Positions 50,572 through 60,137 of a stretch of DNA of 64,000 bases are shown here, one piece after another. Location: positions 55,976-119,975 of the forward strand of contig JAEZDY010000044.1 in assembly GCA_023417935.1 (NCBI GenBank). Direction: 5' to 3'. Source of the stretch: Bacteroidota bacterium (GTDB lineage Bacteria; Bacteroidota; Bacteroidia; Bacteroidales; Lentimicrobiaceae). Each line of letters starts with the position of its first letter. Within the stretch, counting starts at the first letter, position 1. Below the pieces are notes generated by a model that worked only from the letters and a program-made list of their open reading frames with translations, did not search any database and had not been told where the DNA came from. The position numbers and the translations under genes were made by a program.

Positions 50572-51666
50572 ATGAACAGGGTATTAGTACTAACAGGTGG
50601 CGGTGATTGTCCGGGATTAAATGCAGTGATCCGCGCCATCGTTAAAAGAGCTGCAAAAGAAAAGAATTGGGAAGTAGTAGGAAGTATTGAAGCATTTAAT
50701 GGTATCCTCAGGGAACCAACCGAAATAGTTGTACTTGATGAAAAAGCCGTATCAGGTATTCATTATCAGGGTGGTACCATTTTGCAAACAACTAACAAAG
50801 GAGGACCATATGCATGGCCTGTCCGGCAGAAGGACGGAACTTACATTGCAGTTGATCGCTCAGATGAGATGATTCGCAAGATCCAGTATATGGGTATTGA
50901 TGCAGTGATCAATATAGGTGGCGATGGTTCACAGCGGATTTCACAGCAATTATTTGAGCAAGGACTTAACATAATAGGTGTACCAAAAACTATTGATAAC
51001 GATTTATCAGCTACTGATGCAACGTTTGGATTTCAAACTGCAATACAAATTGCAACCGAAGCAGTTGATAAGTTAGTTACTACAGCAGCCAGTCATAACC
51101 GCGTTCAAATACTTGAGGTTATGGGACGCAACGCAGGATGGATTGCTTTGAATGCTGCTGTTGCCGGAGGTGCTGAGTTATGTTTGATTCCTGAATTCCC
51201 TTACGATATCAATAAGGTAATGGAAAAGATTGAAAGCCGGTTTGTGAAAGGCCGTGGTTTTATCAACATAGTAATTGCCGAAGGTGCTGTGAATAGTGGT
51301 GGTGAAATGGTAGGTACCCGCAGTCAGGAGGTTGGATATGAAAATATACGGCTTGGTGGTGTTGGATTCAGGCTGGAAGAGGAACTCAAAGCTGCAGGTT
51401 GTGAACATAGCATCAGAACAACTGTGTTGGGCCATCTGCAAAGGGGAGGTGTTCCTATTGCTTATGATAGAGTGCTGGCTACCCAATATGGTGTAAAAGC
51501 AATGGAACTTGTGCTTGCTAAAGAATATGGCAGAATGGTATCATACCGTCATCCTTACATTACCTCAGTTACGCTTAAAGAAGCAATTCAGCAACCAAAT
51601 CTTGTTGATTCTGATACAGCTCTTATGAAAACTGCGAGAGGTATAGGCATTTCTTTTGGAGATTAA
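50572..51666 (+). CDS. pfkA: 6-phosphofructokinase, G104/K124 type
   Basis: A 364-aa glycolytic enzyme. GGDCPGLNAVIR opens the protein, the donor loop is GGDGS (116-120) and the next motif is PKTIDND (138-144). By the usual rule, Gly at the position of E. coli G104 points to ATP, while Lys at the G124 position is often seen in PPi enzymes; this combination is known in the group III ATP-using branch. Length and the MGRNAGWIAL and GGVPIAYDR motifs agree. The donor should be tested. Confidence 0.92.
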   Translation: MNRVLVLTGGGDCPGLNAVIRAIVKRAAKEKNWEVVGSIEAFNGILREPTEIVVLDEKAVSGIHYQGGTILQTTNKGGPYAWPVRQKDGTYIAVDRSDEMIRKIQYMGIDAVINIGGDGSQRISQQLFEQGLNIIGVPKTIDNDLSATDATFGFQTAIQIATEAVDKLVTTAASHNRVQILEVMGRNAGWIALNAAVAGGAELCLIPEFPYDINKVMEKIESRFVKGRGFINIVIAEGAVNSGGEMVGTRSQEVGYENIRLGGVGFRLEEELKAAGCEHSIRTTVLGHLQRGGVPIAYDRVLATQYGVKAMELVLAKEYGRMVSYRHPYITSVTLKEAIQQPNLVDSDTALMKTARGIGISFGD

Positions 51667-51704
51667 GATATAAGATATTAACCCTTTTACAGGGATTTTT
51701 TTTT

Positions 51705-51740
51705 CACCTCGTTATCATAATGGTAACGGGGTGTTTTTTT
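51705..51740 (+). terminator. Terminator after pfkA
   Basis: CACC-T-CGTTA pairs with TAACG-G-GGTG, then a T-run. A weaker CCC/GGG stem with a T-run precedes it at about 51682-51704. Confidence 0.85.
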
Positions 51741-51761
51741 CGTGTTGCTTCTCTGGTATTA

Positions 51762-52202
51762 TTATTTGGTCCTTCTCCCCACATAATAATAATATATGCC
51801 TGTAGCTGTTATGGCCCCAAGAATATTGGCAACAAGATCATAAACTGAATAATGCCGACCAACCGCCATTACACGCTGAAATATTTCCATTACAACTCCC
51901 CAACTTATGGCCATGGATAAGATAAAGGGATAAATCCATTTCTGATGTAACGCCTCATCCTTATGATTGCTATAAACCCGTTTGTCAAGCACCCATACTC
52001 CAATTAAACAAAATCCGAAATACATGGTAAAATGAATAACCTTATCAATATTCGGGATGGCAATAAAACGTGGCATGCCCGAAGGAGGAGTTAAAGAGGC
52101 GAATACAATAGCCGACAAATAAGCTGCAAAAATGAACCATCGAAGTGCCGGAGGAAATGAAAACAAGAATCTACTTATCAATGCATTGGTTTTGATTGGC
52201 AA
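51762..52202 (-). CDS. VanZ-like membrane protein
   Basis: A 146-aa protein beginning at a TTG (52200-52202), an uncertain start because a TAACTTTG -7 box overlaps it (52207-52200). There are about four TM segments; SLTPPSGMPRF and NIDKVIHFTMYFGFCLIGVW match the VanZ-like pattern, as does VMEIFQRVMAVGRHYSVYDLVANILGA (in parts). Members are linked to teicoplanin tolerance in a few species but usually have no known role. Alternative starts lie a few codons downstream. Confidence 0.75.
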   Translation of the reverse strand: MPIKTNALISRFLFSFPPALRWFIFAAYLSAIVFASLTPPSGMPRFIAIPNIDKVIHFTMYFGFCLIGVWVLDKRVYSNHKDEALHQKWIYPFILSMAISWGVVMEIFQRVMAVGRHYSVYDLVANILGAITATGIYYYYVGRRTK

Positions 52203-52382
52203 AGTTAATAAGTAATTGTAAAGCTAGATTTAGTTAAACATTGGTTTTGCAGGTTATATTTCTATAGTGCTTTAAATGATCGGCAGTAACAGATTTAAGT
52301 TGATTTTTAACATTGGGTATCTTTTTCTAATTTTACATGTTACTATTACGATTGAGGTTAAGATTACTCAAACAGTTATTGT

Positions 52383-54935
52383 ATGCAGACAGATGTAAAG
52401 AGTGAAACATTAAAAGGATTGACTGAAGATCAGGTCATTCGACAAAGAAAACTGGAAGGATACAATGAACTTCCATCCTCAAAGCCTAAAAGCTTACTTA
52501 CTATAGGAATGGGGGTAATCAAAGAGCCGATGTTCATACTGCTTGTGGTATGCGGAGTGCTATATCTTATACTTGGTGATCTGGGTGAGGGCATTATGCT
52601 GCTGGGCTTTGTGTTTGTGGTAATGGGTATTGAGTTTTATCAGGAAAAGAAGACTGAGAAAGCCTTAGATGCACTAAAGAACCTGGCCAGTCCGCGTGCA
52701 TTGGTAATACGAAATGGTCAAACATACAGGATTCCAGGGAGAGAGGTTGTTACTAACGACGTTATTATTTTAAGAGAGGGCGACAGGGTTCCTGCAGATG
52801 GCGTTGTTTTGCAGAGTACCAGTTTAATGGCCGATGAATCACTGCTTACAGGGGAGTCAGTTCCGGTTAAGAAGCGTGAGTATCTGGATGATGATAAGAC
52901 TTTTGTTCCAGGCGGTGATGATATACCTGTTGTTTATTCCGGATCAATGATTGTGCAGGGTAATGCAATCGTAAAAATAATTGCCACAGGTACGCGCACT
53001 GAACTTGGCAAGATTGGTAAAGCACTGGAATCTGTTAAAGAAGAACCCACACGATTAAAATCGGAAATGACTATTCTAGTTAAACGATTGGCAATTATAG
53101 GGCTTGTTTTATGCCTTTTCGTTATCGCGCTATACACCTATACCAGAGGTGATCTTTTAAAAGGTTTCCTTGCCGGATTAACCCTTGCAATGGCAATGCT
53201 TCCTGAGGAGTTTCCTGTAGTTTTAACCGTATTCATGGCCATTGGGGCCTGGAGGATGTCGGGGAAATCGGTATTAACCCGTAAACCTTCAGCAATAGAA
53301 ACACTCGGTTCAGCAACCGTACTGTGCACTGATAAAACCGGAACACTCACCCTGAATAAAATGACTGTTACCAGGTTGTATAATGGTGAAGAATTCCTAT
53401 CAGTAAAACAAAGTAGTGATTTCCCCGAGCCATTTCATGAGATCATTGAATACGGTATTCTGTCAAGTCAGGCTGCACCCTATGATCCAATGGAAAAAGC
53501 AATTTTACGGATTGGCGATCAGTTTCTGAAGAATACTGAACATATTCATACCGATTGGGAAATGGAGAAAGAATATCCTCTTTCACGTGAATTGCTTGCC
53601 ATGTCACGCGCTTTTACCAACACCGGCACGCGGCAAACAGTAATTGCAGCAAAAGGAGCCCCCGAAGCTATCTTCGATCTTTGCCATTTAATTTCAACAG
53701 AAACAACACGCCTCAGTAAAGTAGTTGAAAGTATGGCTTTGGAAGGCTTGAGAGTTTTAGGTGTTGCCAAAGCAAACATTGATTCAGAAACACTCCCAAA
53801 TATTCAACATGATTTTGATTTTGAATTCGTGGGATTAATTGGTTTGTCTGATCCTATCAGGGACAATGTGCCAACGGCTGTCAAACAATGCTATAAAGCA
53901 GGTATCAGGGTAATAATGATTACCGGCGATTATCCGGTTACTGCCTCAAATATTGGCAAGGAAATCGGCCTTGAAAACTATAATGATTGTATTACCGGTC
54001 CTGAACTGGAACAAATGTCAGAAGATGTTTTGGCTGAGAAGATCAGTTCAGTGAATATCTTTGCCAGGGTTGTGCCTGAGCAGAAGCTTAAGATAGTAAA
54101 CGCCCTCAAGAAAAATAATGAAATTGTTGCAATGACTGGTGATGGAGTGAACGACGCACCTGCACTCAAATCATCAAACATAGGAATTGCGATGGGTGAA
54201 AAGGGCACCGATGTTGCCAGGGAGGCTTCATCACTGGTGCTTATGGATGATAACTTTGCTTCAATAGTTGGTGCGATCAAAATGGGACGACGGATATTCG
54301 ACAATCTCCAAAAAGCATTGGGTTATATTTTTGCAATACATGTGCCCATTGCCGGCTTATCATTAATACCTGTATTCTTTGCTGATCTGCCTTTAATACT
54401 GTGGCCGGTGCATATTGTGTTCCTTGAATTAATAATTGACCCCGCCTGCTCAATCATATTTGAAGCTGAAAAGCCGGAGAAGAATGTTATGAACCGACCT
54501 CCCCGCACCATTGATGAGCCATTCTTTGGACCAAAGAAAATTATGCTTGGGGTTACCCAGGGAATAGGCATATTAATTATTTCTATGTTGGTTTACTTCC
54601 TTGGACTCAGAGCAGGATACTCTGACAATTCAGTACGCACCATGACCTTTATTGTACTGGTGATTTCCAATATCGCAGTCATTATGTCAAACCGCTCATG
54701 GTCATCGAATATTTTCAGAATTCTCAAAACACCCAACAGCACCGTGAAGTGGATAGTAGGAGGGGCTATAGTTTTTCTAACCGTGATCTTATATGTACCA
54801 TTCTTCAGGGAACTTTTCCAGTTCGAAAAAATTGGCCTCTTTGAAGTGTTGATGTGCACGATAGCCGGCATGCTGAGCATTGTTTGGTTTGAAGTGTATA
54901 AATACATCATGCAAGTCAAACATCGCATCCTGTAA
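52383..54935 (+). CDS. Cation-translocating P-type ATPase (P2-like)
   Basis: An 850-aa inner-membrane pump. The actuator motif TGES (156-159), the phosphorylation site DKTGT with Asp317, the M4 motif LPEEFPVV (273-280) and the hinge GDGVNDAPALK are complete. Ten TM helices are expected; M6 reads ELIIDPACS. Overall like bacterial Ca2+-type (P2A/P2B) ATPases, but the transported ion cannot be read from the sequence. There is no N-terminal heavy-metal domain. Confidence 0.9.
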   Translation: MQTDVKSETLKGLTEDQVIRQRKLEGYNELPSSKPKSLLTIGMGVIKEPMFILLVVCGVLYLILGDLGEGIMLLGFVFVVMGIEFYQEKKTEKALDALKNLASPRALVIRNGQTYRIPGREVVTNDVIILREGDRVPADGVVLQSTSLMADESLLTGESVPVKKREYLDDDKTFVPGGDDIPVVYSGSMIVQGNAIVKIIATGTRTELGKIGKALESVKEEPTRLKSEMTILVKRLAIIGLVLCLFVIALYTYTRGDLLKGFLAGLTLAMAMLPEEFPVVLTVFMAIGAWRMSGKSVLTRKPSAIETLGSATVLCTDKTGTLTLNKMTVTRLYNGEEFLSVKQSSDFPEPFHEIIEYGILSSQAAPYDPMEKAILRIGDQFLKNTEHIHTDWEMEKEYPLSRELLAMSRAFTNTGTRQTVIAAKGAPEAIFDLCHLISTETTRLSKVVESMALEGLRVLGVAKANIDSETLPNIQHDFDFEFVGLIGLSDPIRDNVPTAVKQCYKAGIRVIMITGDYPVTASNIGKEIGLENYNDCITGPELEQMSEDVLAEKISSVNIFARVVPEQKLKIVNALKKNNEIVAMTGDGVNDAPALKSSNIGIAMGEKGTDVAREASSLVLMDDNFASIVGAIKMGRRIFDNLQKALGYIFAIHVPIAGLSLIPVFFADLPLILWPVHIVFLELIIDPACSIIFEAEKPEKNVMNRPPRTIDEPFFGPKKIMLGVTQGIGILIISMLVYFLGLRAGYSDNSVRTMTFIVLVISNIAVIMSNRSWSSNIFRILKTPNSTVKWIVGGAIVFLTVILYVPFFRELFQFEKIGLFEVLMCTIAGMLSIVWFEVYKYIMQVKHRIL

Positions 54936-54986
54936 ATGCTCACTTAATTGAAATTAAAAGGAACTGAAGTAGTGCTCCATTTGCTA

Positions 54987-55086
54987 TAGCATCCGTTCAG
55001 CATCCGTATGACGTCCGTTTAACAATGATTATATGGCTGTTTAAAGGATGTTAAACGGATGCTGAAGGGATGTTGAACGGATGTTA
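54987..55086. repeat. 38-bp imperfect inverted repeat with internal CATCCGTT units
   Basis: Left arm 54987-55024 pairs with right arm 55049-55086 at 30 of 38 positions around a 24-nt loop. Each arm contains three copies of a CATCCGTT-like word. It follows the ATPase gene by about 50 bp and has no T-run. Confidence 0.85.
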
Positions 55087-55087
55087 A

Positions 55088-55237
55088 GCAAAATCAATAC
55101 TAGATTGTGACAGTAATCCAAACGACCGGACGTGGCTGACTGACGAAATGCAACAACAATTCGAGAAATTGTTGACTGGTTCACATGTAACTAAAGAAGC
55201 AAAGCTCGTTAAGAGATGGATTTCGTGGAGTATGTAG
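55088..55237 (+). pseudogene. Possible coding remnant beside the tRNA gene
   Basis: An open frame without a start codon until ATG 55149 runs from a stop at 55085-55087 to TAG 55235-55237. It translates to about 49 residues including NPNDRTWLTDEMQQQFEKL and ends RWISWSM, which looks like real protein (charged, helical). It may be the 3' end of a lost gene; its family was not recognised. Confidence 0.3.
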
Positions 55238-55243
55238 TCAAAA

Positions 55244-55279
55244 AAAAAACGCCTATATAGATGTATATGGGCGTTTTTT
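55244..55279. terminator. Bidirectional terminator beside tRNA-Arg
   Basis: A long A-run, AACGCC stem with an ATATA/TATAT inner stem around a GATG loop, then GGGCGTTTTTT. It would terminate the tRNA transcript (minus). Confidence 0.85.
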
Positions 55280-55291
55280 CCTGTTGTTTTG

Positions 55292-55365
55292 TGACTCCGA
55301 CAGGATTCAAACCTGTAACCTTCTGATCCGTAGTCAGATGCTCTATTCAGTTGAGCCACGGAGCC
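55292..55365 (-). tRNA. tRNA-Arg(ACG)
   Basis: A 74-nt cloverleaf on the minus strand: acceptor GGCTCCG/CGGAGTC, T-arm GGTTTGAATCC, anticodon stem TCTGA/TCAGA with loop CTACGGA (anticodon ACG; A34 is normally deaminated to inosine). CCA is not encoded. A terminator follows. Confidence 0.95.
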
Positions 55366-55550
55366 GTTTGAGGCTGCAAATATAAGCATTTTTCCGGTAT
55401 TCCAAATTAATAAGGTGCAAAATTGCTTCAGAGAAATAAAAACCGCGGGTTCTTACAATACAACAATAATTTGCCGTTCATTTGCCGAAGTTTTTACAAT
55501 CATATTTTATTACTCATTTCCGGATATCAAACACAAAAAACATTTGAAAT

Positions 55551-55886
55551 ATGGACGCACCCTGGCTTAAATCGCTGCCAATTGCTATAACTGTTACTAA
55601 TAAAGAAGGCAAGATCATTCAGATGAATGATAAATCAGCCGAAGTGTTTGCAAAATACGGTGGTTACGATCTGATAGGCAAAGAGTTGAATAACTGTCAT
55701 AACCTTCATTCGAGGGAAATAATTGCAGGATTATTGGCTAATGATACCACAAACACCTATACAATTGAAAAGGATGGGAAACGAAAACTTATTTATCAGA
55801 GTCCGTGGTATGAAAATGAAAAACCGGCAGGACTAATAGAAATATCTATCGTACTGCCGGATGAAATGCCTCATTTCAAGCGATAA
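55551..55886 (+). CDS. Single PAS-domain protein
   Basis: A 111-aa cytosolic protein that is essentially one PAS domain: ITVTNKEGKIIQMNDKSAEVF (in parts), GYDLIGKELNNCHN, then the beta strands TYTIEKDGKRKLIYQSPWY and GLIEISIVLPDEMP. The CHNLHS motif keeps Cys and His where related PAS proteins have LDCHP. A bound small ligand or redox cofactor is possible. No signalling output domain or partner is adjacent. Confidence 0.82.
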   Translation: MDAPWLKSLPIAITVTNKEGKIIQMNDKSAEVFAKYGGYDLIGKELNNCHNLHSREIIAGLLANDTTNTYTIEKDGKRKLIYQSPWYENEKPAGLIEISIVLPDEMPHFKR

Positions 55887-55939
55887 AACTTATTATTGAT
55901 TCATCGTATGCTTTAAGATTTAATCTTTCAAATCAGTTC

Positions 55940-56554
55940 TTACTTTTTCGCGACCTTGATAGTACAGCCAATTGCCTTTGTGAAGTTAGGATCAGGTTGT
56001 TTGTTATTACTTAGAGCTAAAATAGCGTCTTCAAGGAATTTTTGATCTGCAGCAGCTGCATCCTGATGGTTATTGTCAATTGCACCAATATATGCTACTT
56101 TATTACCGGCATCAGTTTTTTCGAGCAAGTAAACATGTGGTGTACGGGTAGCTCCATACTTTGGAAACACTGATTGATTAGCATCAAATAAGTAAGGGAA
56201 TGTGAAGTTTTTCTCTTTTGCCCTTACAACCATGGCGTCAAAACTATCACCAGGAGATACAGCGGGATCGTTAGGGTTTATTGCTATTACAGGAAAGCCC
56301 TTTGAAGCATATTTCTTGTTTATGTCGTTGATCCTGTCCTCATAAGCTACTGAGTAGGGGCAATGGTTACAGGTGAATATCACTATGTATCCTTTTGCAT
56401 CCTTGTAATCAGAAAGTGATACCATTTTACCATCTACATTCTTTAATTTAAAATCAGATGCTATATCACCTACTTCATAGCCTTGGGCGGATGCAGTGAA
56501 TGAAAATGCAAAAATTGCAAGTGCTAGGATTACTATATTTTTCATTTGTTTCAT
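55940..56554 (-). CDS. Secreted redoxin (AhpC/TSA-like)
   Basis: A 204-aa precursor with a signal peptide (NIVILALAIFAFSFTASAQ). The thioredoxin-fold domain has FTCNHCPYS, a CxxC redox site, and the cis-Pro loop TRTPHVYLL. GYEVGDIASDFKLKNVDGK is the usual start of this redoxin branch. It probably acts in the periplasm, downstream of the TlpA-like protein on the same strand (25-bp gap). Confidence 0.88.
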   Translation of the reverse strand: MKQMKNIVILALAIFAFSFTASAQGYEVGDIASDFKLKNVDGKMVSLSDYKDAKGYIVIFTCNHCPYSVAYEDRINDINKKYASKGFPVIAINPNDPAVSPGDSFDAMVVRAKEKNFTFPYLFDANQSVFPKYGATRTPHVYLLEKTDAGNKVAYIGAIDNNHQDAAAADQKFLEDAILALSNNKQPDPNFTKAIGCTIKVAKK

Positions 56555-56579
56555 TTTGTTAGTTTATGATGATATTTGG

Positions 56580-57110
56580 TTAATTAAATAGTGGATTCAG
56601 TTGCTTTAAAATGGCTTCGATCTCGTTGTAAGTAAATTCCTTTTCAAAGAAGAGTCGGTTACTGTTGTTAAAGAAAAGAGTAGCAGGAATAGCGCCTGAC
56701 CATGAAGGATCAACTTTGTCAATCCATATATTTGATTTTGGATCGTTTAGTACGATGACCTCCGGAGTTAGTTTATTCTTTTCAATAAAGGGTTTGAGTC
56801 TTGTTTCAATTTGTCTTTCAAAATCGAGACTTACAAGAAACACCTTTACCTTCTGATCGGAATATTTCTCATGTATTTGCTGGAAATAGGGGAGTTCCTT
56901 TAAACAAGGGGCACACCATGTTGCCCAAAAATTGACAATATAAGTAGTATCATTGCTTTTTTCGAGTAAGGGTTGCAACCCTGCAAAATCAACTACCCTA
57001 ATTTCCTGTTTGGTGACTTTCTTTTGATTGTTATCCTGGGCATCAGCAGATGCAAAGAGGATTCCAATGATGAAAGTAGTTATCAGTATATATCTTATAG
57101 GATTTTCCAT
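56580..57110 (-). CDS. TlpA-like thiol-disulfide oxidoreductase
   Basis: Start chosen at ATG 57108-57110 (MENPIRYILITTFIIGILFAS), over a TTG seven codons upstream. The 176-aa periplasmic thioredoxin-like protein has FWATWCAPCLKELPYF with a CxxC, and a cis-Pro AIPATL. It lies between an OprB-type porin and a redoxin on one strand, so the three may form an operon. Confidence 0.88.
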   Translation of the reverse strand: MENPIRYILITTFIIGILFASADAQDNNQKKVTKQEIRVVDFAGLQPLLEKSNDTTYIVNFWATWCAPCLKELPYFQQIHEKYSDQKVKVFLVSLDFERQIETRLKPFIEKNKLTPEVIVLNDPKSNIWIDKVDPSWSGAIPATLFFNNSNRLFFEKEFTYNEIEAILKQLNPLFN

Positions 57111-57172
57111 AGGATTACTAATAACGAACAATATCAGATATTGTTCAGGTTATACGCCTGGTTACCGGAAAC

Positions 57173-58420
57173 TTAGAATGTTATGCCTAATCTTAAGATA
57201 CCGACGAATGCGTTATTCAGTGTTCCACCTGTTCCTGATGGTTTGATGATATACTGCAAGTCGGGCTGAATGAAGAAGTGTTTTGAAACGGAAAAATTGT
57301 ATGTAAGCTCAATGGCTGTTTCACAATTGTCGCGCAGGGTTGGAGTTTGTTCAGCATTATCCACTATTTTGAACGTTGGATTTACGCAGCCAACAGAAAT
57401 TCCTAAATTGTCAGTACCCTTCTTTGTAAATGCACCTGTAAGATTAAAGCCACCTCCAAAATACACGCCAAGGTCAGTAACGTCGGTTGGACTGTAGCCT
57501 ATTTGGGAAAAGACGCCAAAACTTCTGTTGCCGTTCTGCCAAAGCTGCTGATCAGCCATAAAGTAAATACCAAAGATATCCCTTGATGATGAGTCATTTA
57601 ACTGAGGCCCGTTAAATAAGTTGTTGTTTGAAGATATAACTCCAGCTTTAAAAATACCGGGTTTATTATTGAAGCTTGTGCTATATTGTACTTCTGAAAC
57701 AGCAATGATACCATCCTGTTTACTAAAACGCCAGTTCAGGTTAAAGGGATTGTTTTCAAAGGGTGTTGGGCATCCGTCATATAAAGCTGTGAGCCATGAT
57801 ATATCATCTGATATGTTCCATTTTACGGTTAAGCCGAGTGAAGTGAGTGGGAATATTGGAGCACAAACATTGCCCGATATAATGGGAAGTATGCCAAAGG
57901 AGCTATTAAGGTATAATCCTCCATATTCTGAACTGGCAAACTCTGCATTCATATCCTGCAGACCCGCAGTAATTTCTAGATCTTTAATTACATGCTTGTA
58001 CCAAAGCTCCTGAATATAAGTATGGTTTCCGGCATCAATATTCGATGCTACCTGTATATCACCAACAAATTCGGTAAAGGATTGCCTGGAATGGATATTT
58101 GCAGCATTAACGAATAATTGACCTCCTTTCCATAGACCTGCGATATCAGTATCAAATACAGCACGCATATTCGCCATACCAAGATAGGTGCCACCGGTTT
58201 TAATTCCACCCGATAAATTATAGGCAAAGTCACTTATATAGGAAGTTTCAAATGAGAAGAATGACGGTATTTTATCTTGCTGGCTACGTCCGGTGTGAAT
58301 ACTTGAAGTGTCAGCAGTACCGGCATGACACTGATAATCGTTTGTAGTAATAAGCAGAATAATAAGCAGAAAGGGGAGTAAGTTTACCTTCATGACTTTG
58401 CGCATAAAATTTATATGCAA
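57173..58420 (-). CDS. OprB-type carbohydrate porin
   Basis: A 415-aa outer-membrane protein with a signal peptide starting near MKVNLLPFLLIILLITTN (starts at 58420, 58405 or 58393). The repeated amphipathic strands, GGIKTGGTYLGMANMRAVFDTD (in parts) and the C-terminal FVGILRLGITF with terminal Phe fit the OprB family of sugar-selective porins. It is upstream of the TlpA-like and redoxin genes. The substrate is not predictable. Confidence 0.85.
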   Translation of the reverse strand: MHINFMRKVMKVNLLPFLLIILLITTNDYQCHAGTADTSSIHTGRSQQDKIPSFFSFETSYISDFAYNLSGGIKTGGTYLGMANMRAVFDTDIAGLWKGGQLFVNAANIHSRQSFTEFVGDIQVASNIDAGNHTYIQELWYKHVIKDLEITAGLQDMNAEFASSEYGGLYLNSSFGILPIISGNVCAPIFPLTSLGLTVKWNISDDISWLTALYDGCPTPFENNPFNLNWRFSKQDGIIAVSEVQYSTSFNNKPGIFKAGVISSNNNLFNGPQLNDSSSRDIFGIYFMADQQLWQNGNRSFGVFSQIGYSPTDVTDLGVYFGGGFNLTGAFTKKGTDNLGISVGCVNPTFKIVDNAEQTPTLRDNCETAIELTYNFSVSKHFFIQPDLQYIIKPSGTGGTLNNAFVGILRLGITF

Positions 58421-58508
58421 AGGTCACTTTATGAAGAGAAACAGGAAATAGCATAAAATGATGATTATGCTGCAGTATCATCATCATTTTTGATGATAAG
58501 AATGGCCA

Positions 58509-60137
58509 TTAATACACAATATTGCCATCAATATACGTTCGTAGTACCTTCGTGGCAGGTATCTCTGATGCCTTAACCTGCATTATATCACGATCAAGGA
58601 TTACAAAGTCGGCATTCTTACCAGCTTCAAGACTTCCACGTCTATCATCTTCAAAACAAGCCCTGGCAGCCCAAATAGTTATGCTGCGAAGTGCTTCCTG
58701 CCGGGTAAGAGCATTTTCACTTTGGAAACCATCTTTTGGATGACCATTCAGATCTTTACGATCAACAGCAGCGTAAAAAGAATAAAGCGGGTTGATATTC
58801 TCAATTGGAAAGTCAGTTCCGTTAGGCAGCCAGCCATTCTCCTTTAATAATGTGCGATAGGCGTATGCATAACGAATACGTCTGCCCAGCCGTTGCTTTG
58901 CCCAGCCCATATCAGAAGTAGCGTGGGTTGACTGAATAGAAGGAATAATATTTAATGCACCAAACTTCTTAAAGTCATCAGGATGCACAACCTGTGCATG
59001 CTCAATTCTCCACCTCAGATCATTTCCTGGCAGCAGGTAATTACTGTAAACATCAAGTACCATGCGGTTTGCAGAATCACCAATAGCATGGGTGTTGATT
59101 TGGAAGCCATTGTCGTAGGCCGTTATGCACCATTTCCCAAGTTCTTCGGGAGTGATAGTCATGATACCAAAATTGTTGGGGTCATCACTATAAGGCTTCA
59201 ACATTGCAGCACCTCTTGATCCGAGTGCCCCATCAGCATACAGTTTTATGGAGCAAATATTCATCTTGTCACGTCGTTGTGCACCCTTCCTTATATACCG
59301 GTCAATGTTTTCTTCAGTTGGATTTAACATTGGATAGATGGCCAGTTTAAACTCTTCCTCAGAATGCAGGCTATCATAAAACTCTATCAACCATGGATCA
59401 GCCCCGGCTTCGGTAACCATTGTTAATCCCACCTGATGGCACTCTATAGCCGATTTGATCATCATATTGGCTAAAACTTTGCCAGAAGGAGTTGGCACGA
59501 GGTTGCGAAAAGTGTCGGCCAGTGATTCTTTAAAAATACCGGTAAACTTACCTTTTCTGATTTCTGCCTCAGCATTATTACGCAAACTATCTGCACTTAA
59601 TCCTGAACGGTCAATAGCAGCCTGGTTTACAAGCACAGCATGCCCATCAATACGAATAAGCACCACCGGGTTATCAGGAAACTCTTCGTTTAAAAGAGTA
59701 TTGGTGGGGAATTCCTGACCGGGCCAGTTATTCTGATCCCATCCTCTTCCAACAATCCATTCACCTGGATTAGCTTCCTGATGCTTCTTTACAATTTCAA
59801 GTAAATGACCAAAAGATTTTGCCGGACGGAGATCGGCATATTGATGATTAAGCACAAAACCATAGAAATGACTATGTGGATCAATGAAACCCGGGTAAAT
59901 AGCTTTGCCTTGAGCATCATAAACTGAGTCGGCCTGGTATTTATCGGTTATCGTAAATTCATCACCAACGGCTAGAATTTTACCTTCATCAATAGCCATG
60001 GTTGTGCTCAGACTAAAGGTGGTATCGGCAGTATAGATTACTGCATTCCTGATAATCAGATCAATACTTGATCGTTCCTTATTACAAGCTGTAGCAACCA
60101 TAGTTACCAGTATTAAATAGATCAGCCGCAAATGCAT
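58509..60137 (-). CDS. YtcJ-like amidohydrolase lipoprotein
   Basis: A 542-aa precursor with a lipoprotein signal ending MVATAC (Cys18). Amidohydrolase-3 features: GFIDPHSHFYG (metal His pair), an SIKLYADGALGSRGAA carbamylation-type Lys region, THAIGDSANRMVL, RIEHAQVV and GTDFPIENINP (final Asp). YtcJ-like enzymes hydrolyse amide or ester bonds of small molecules; the substrate is unknown. It is divergent from the following lipoprotein. Confidence 0.9.
   Translation of the reverse strand: MHLRLIYLILVTMVATACNKERSSIDLIIRNAVIYTADTTFSLSTTMAIDEGKILAVGDEFTITDKYQADSVYDAQGKAIYPGFIDPHSHFYGFVLNHQYADLRPAKSFGHLLEIVKKHQEANPGEWIVGRGWDQNNWPGQEFPTNTLLNEEFPDNPVVLIRIDGHAVLVNQAAIDRSGLSADSLRNNAEAEIRKGKFTGIFKESLADTFRNLVPTPSGKVLANMMIKSAIECHQVGLTMVTEAGADPWLIEFYDSLHSEEEFKLAIYPMLNPTEENIDRYIRKGAQRRDKMNICSIKLYADGALGSRGAAMLKPYSDDPNNFGIMTITPEELGKWCITAYDNGFQINTHAIGDSANRMVLDVYSNYLLPGNDLRWRIEHAQVVHPDDFKKFGALNIIPSIQSTHATSDMGWAKQRLGRRIRYAYAYRTLLKENGWLPNGTDFPIENINPLYSFYAAVDRKDLNGHPKDGFQSENALTRQEALRSITIWAARACFEDDRRGSLEAGKNADFVILDRDIMQVKASEIPATKVLRTYIDGNIVY

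Noticed and set aside
55084..55389. 101-aa minus-strand ORF
   Set aside because: It runs through the tRNA-Arg gene, so it is a shadow.
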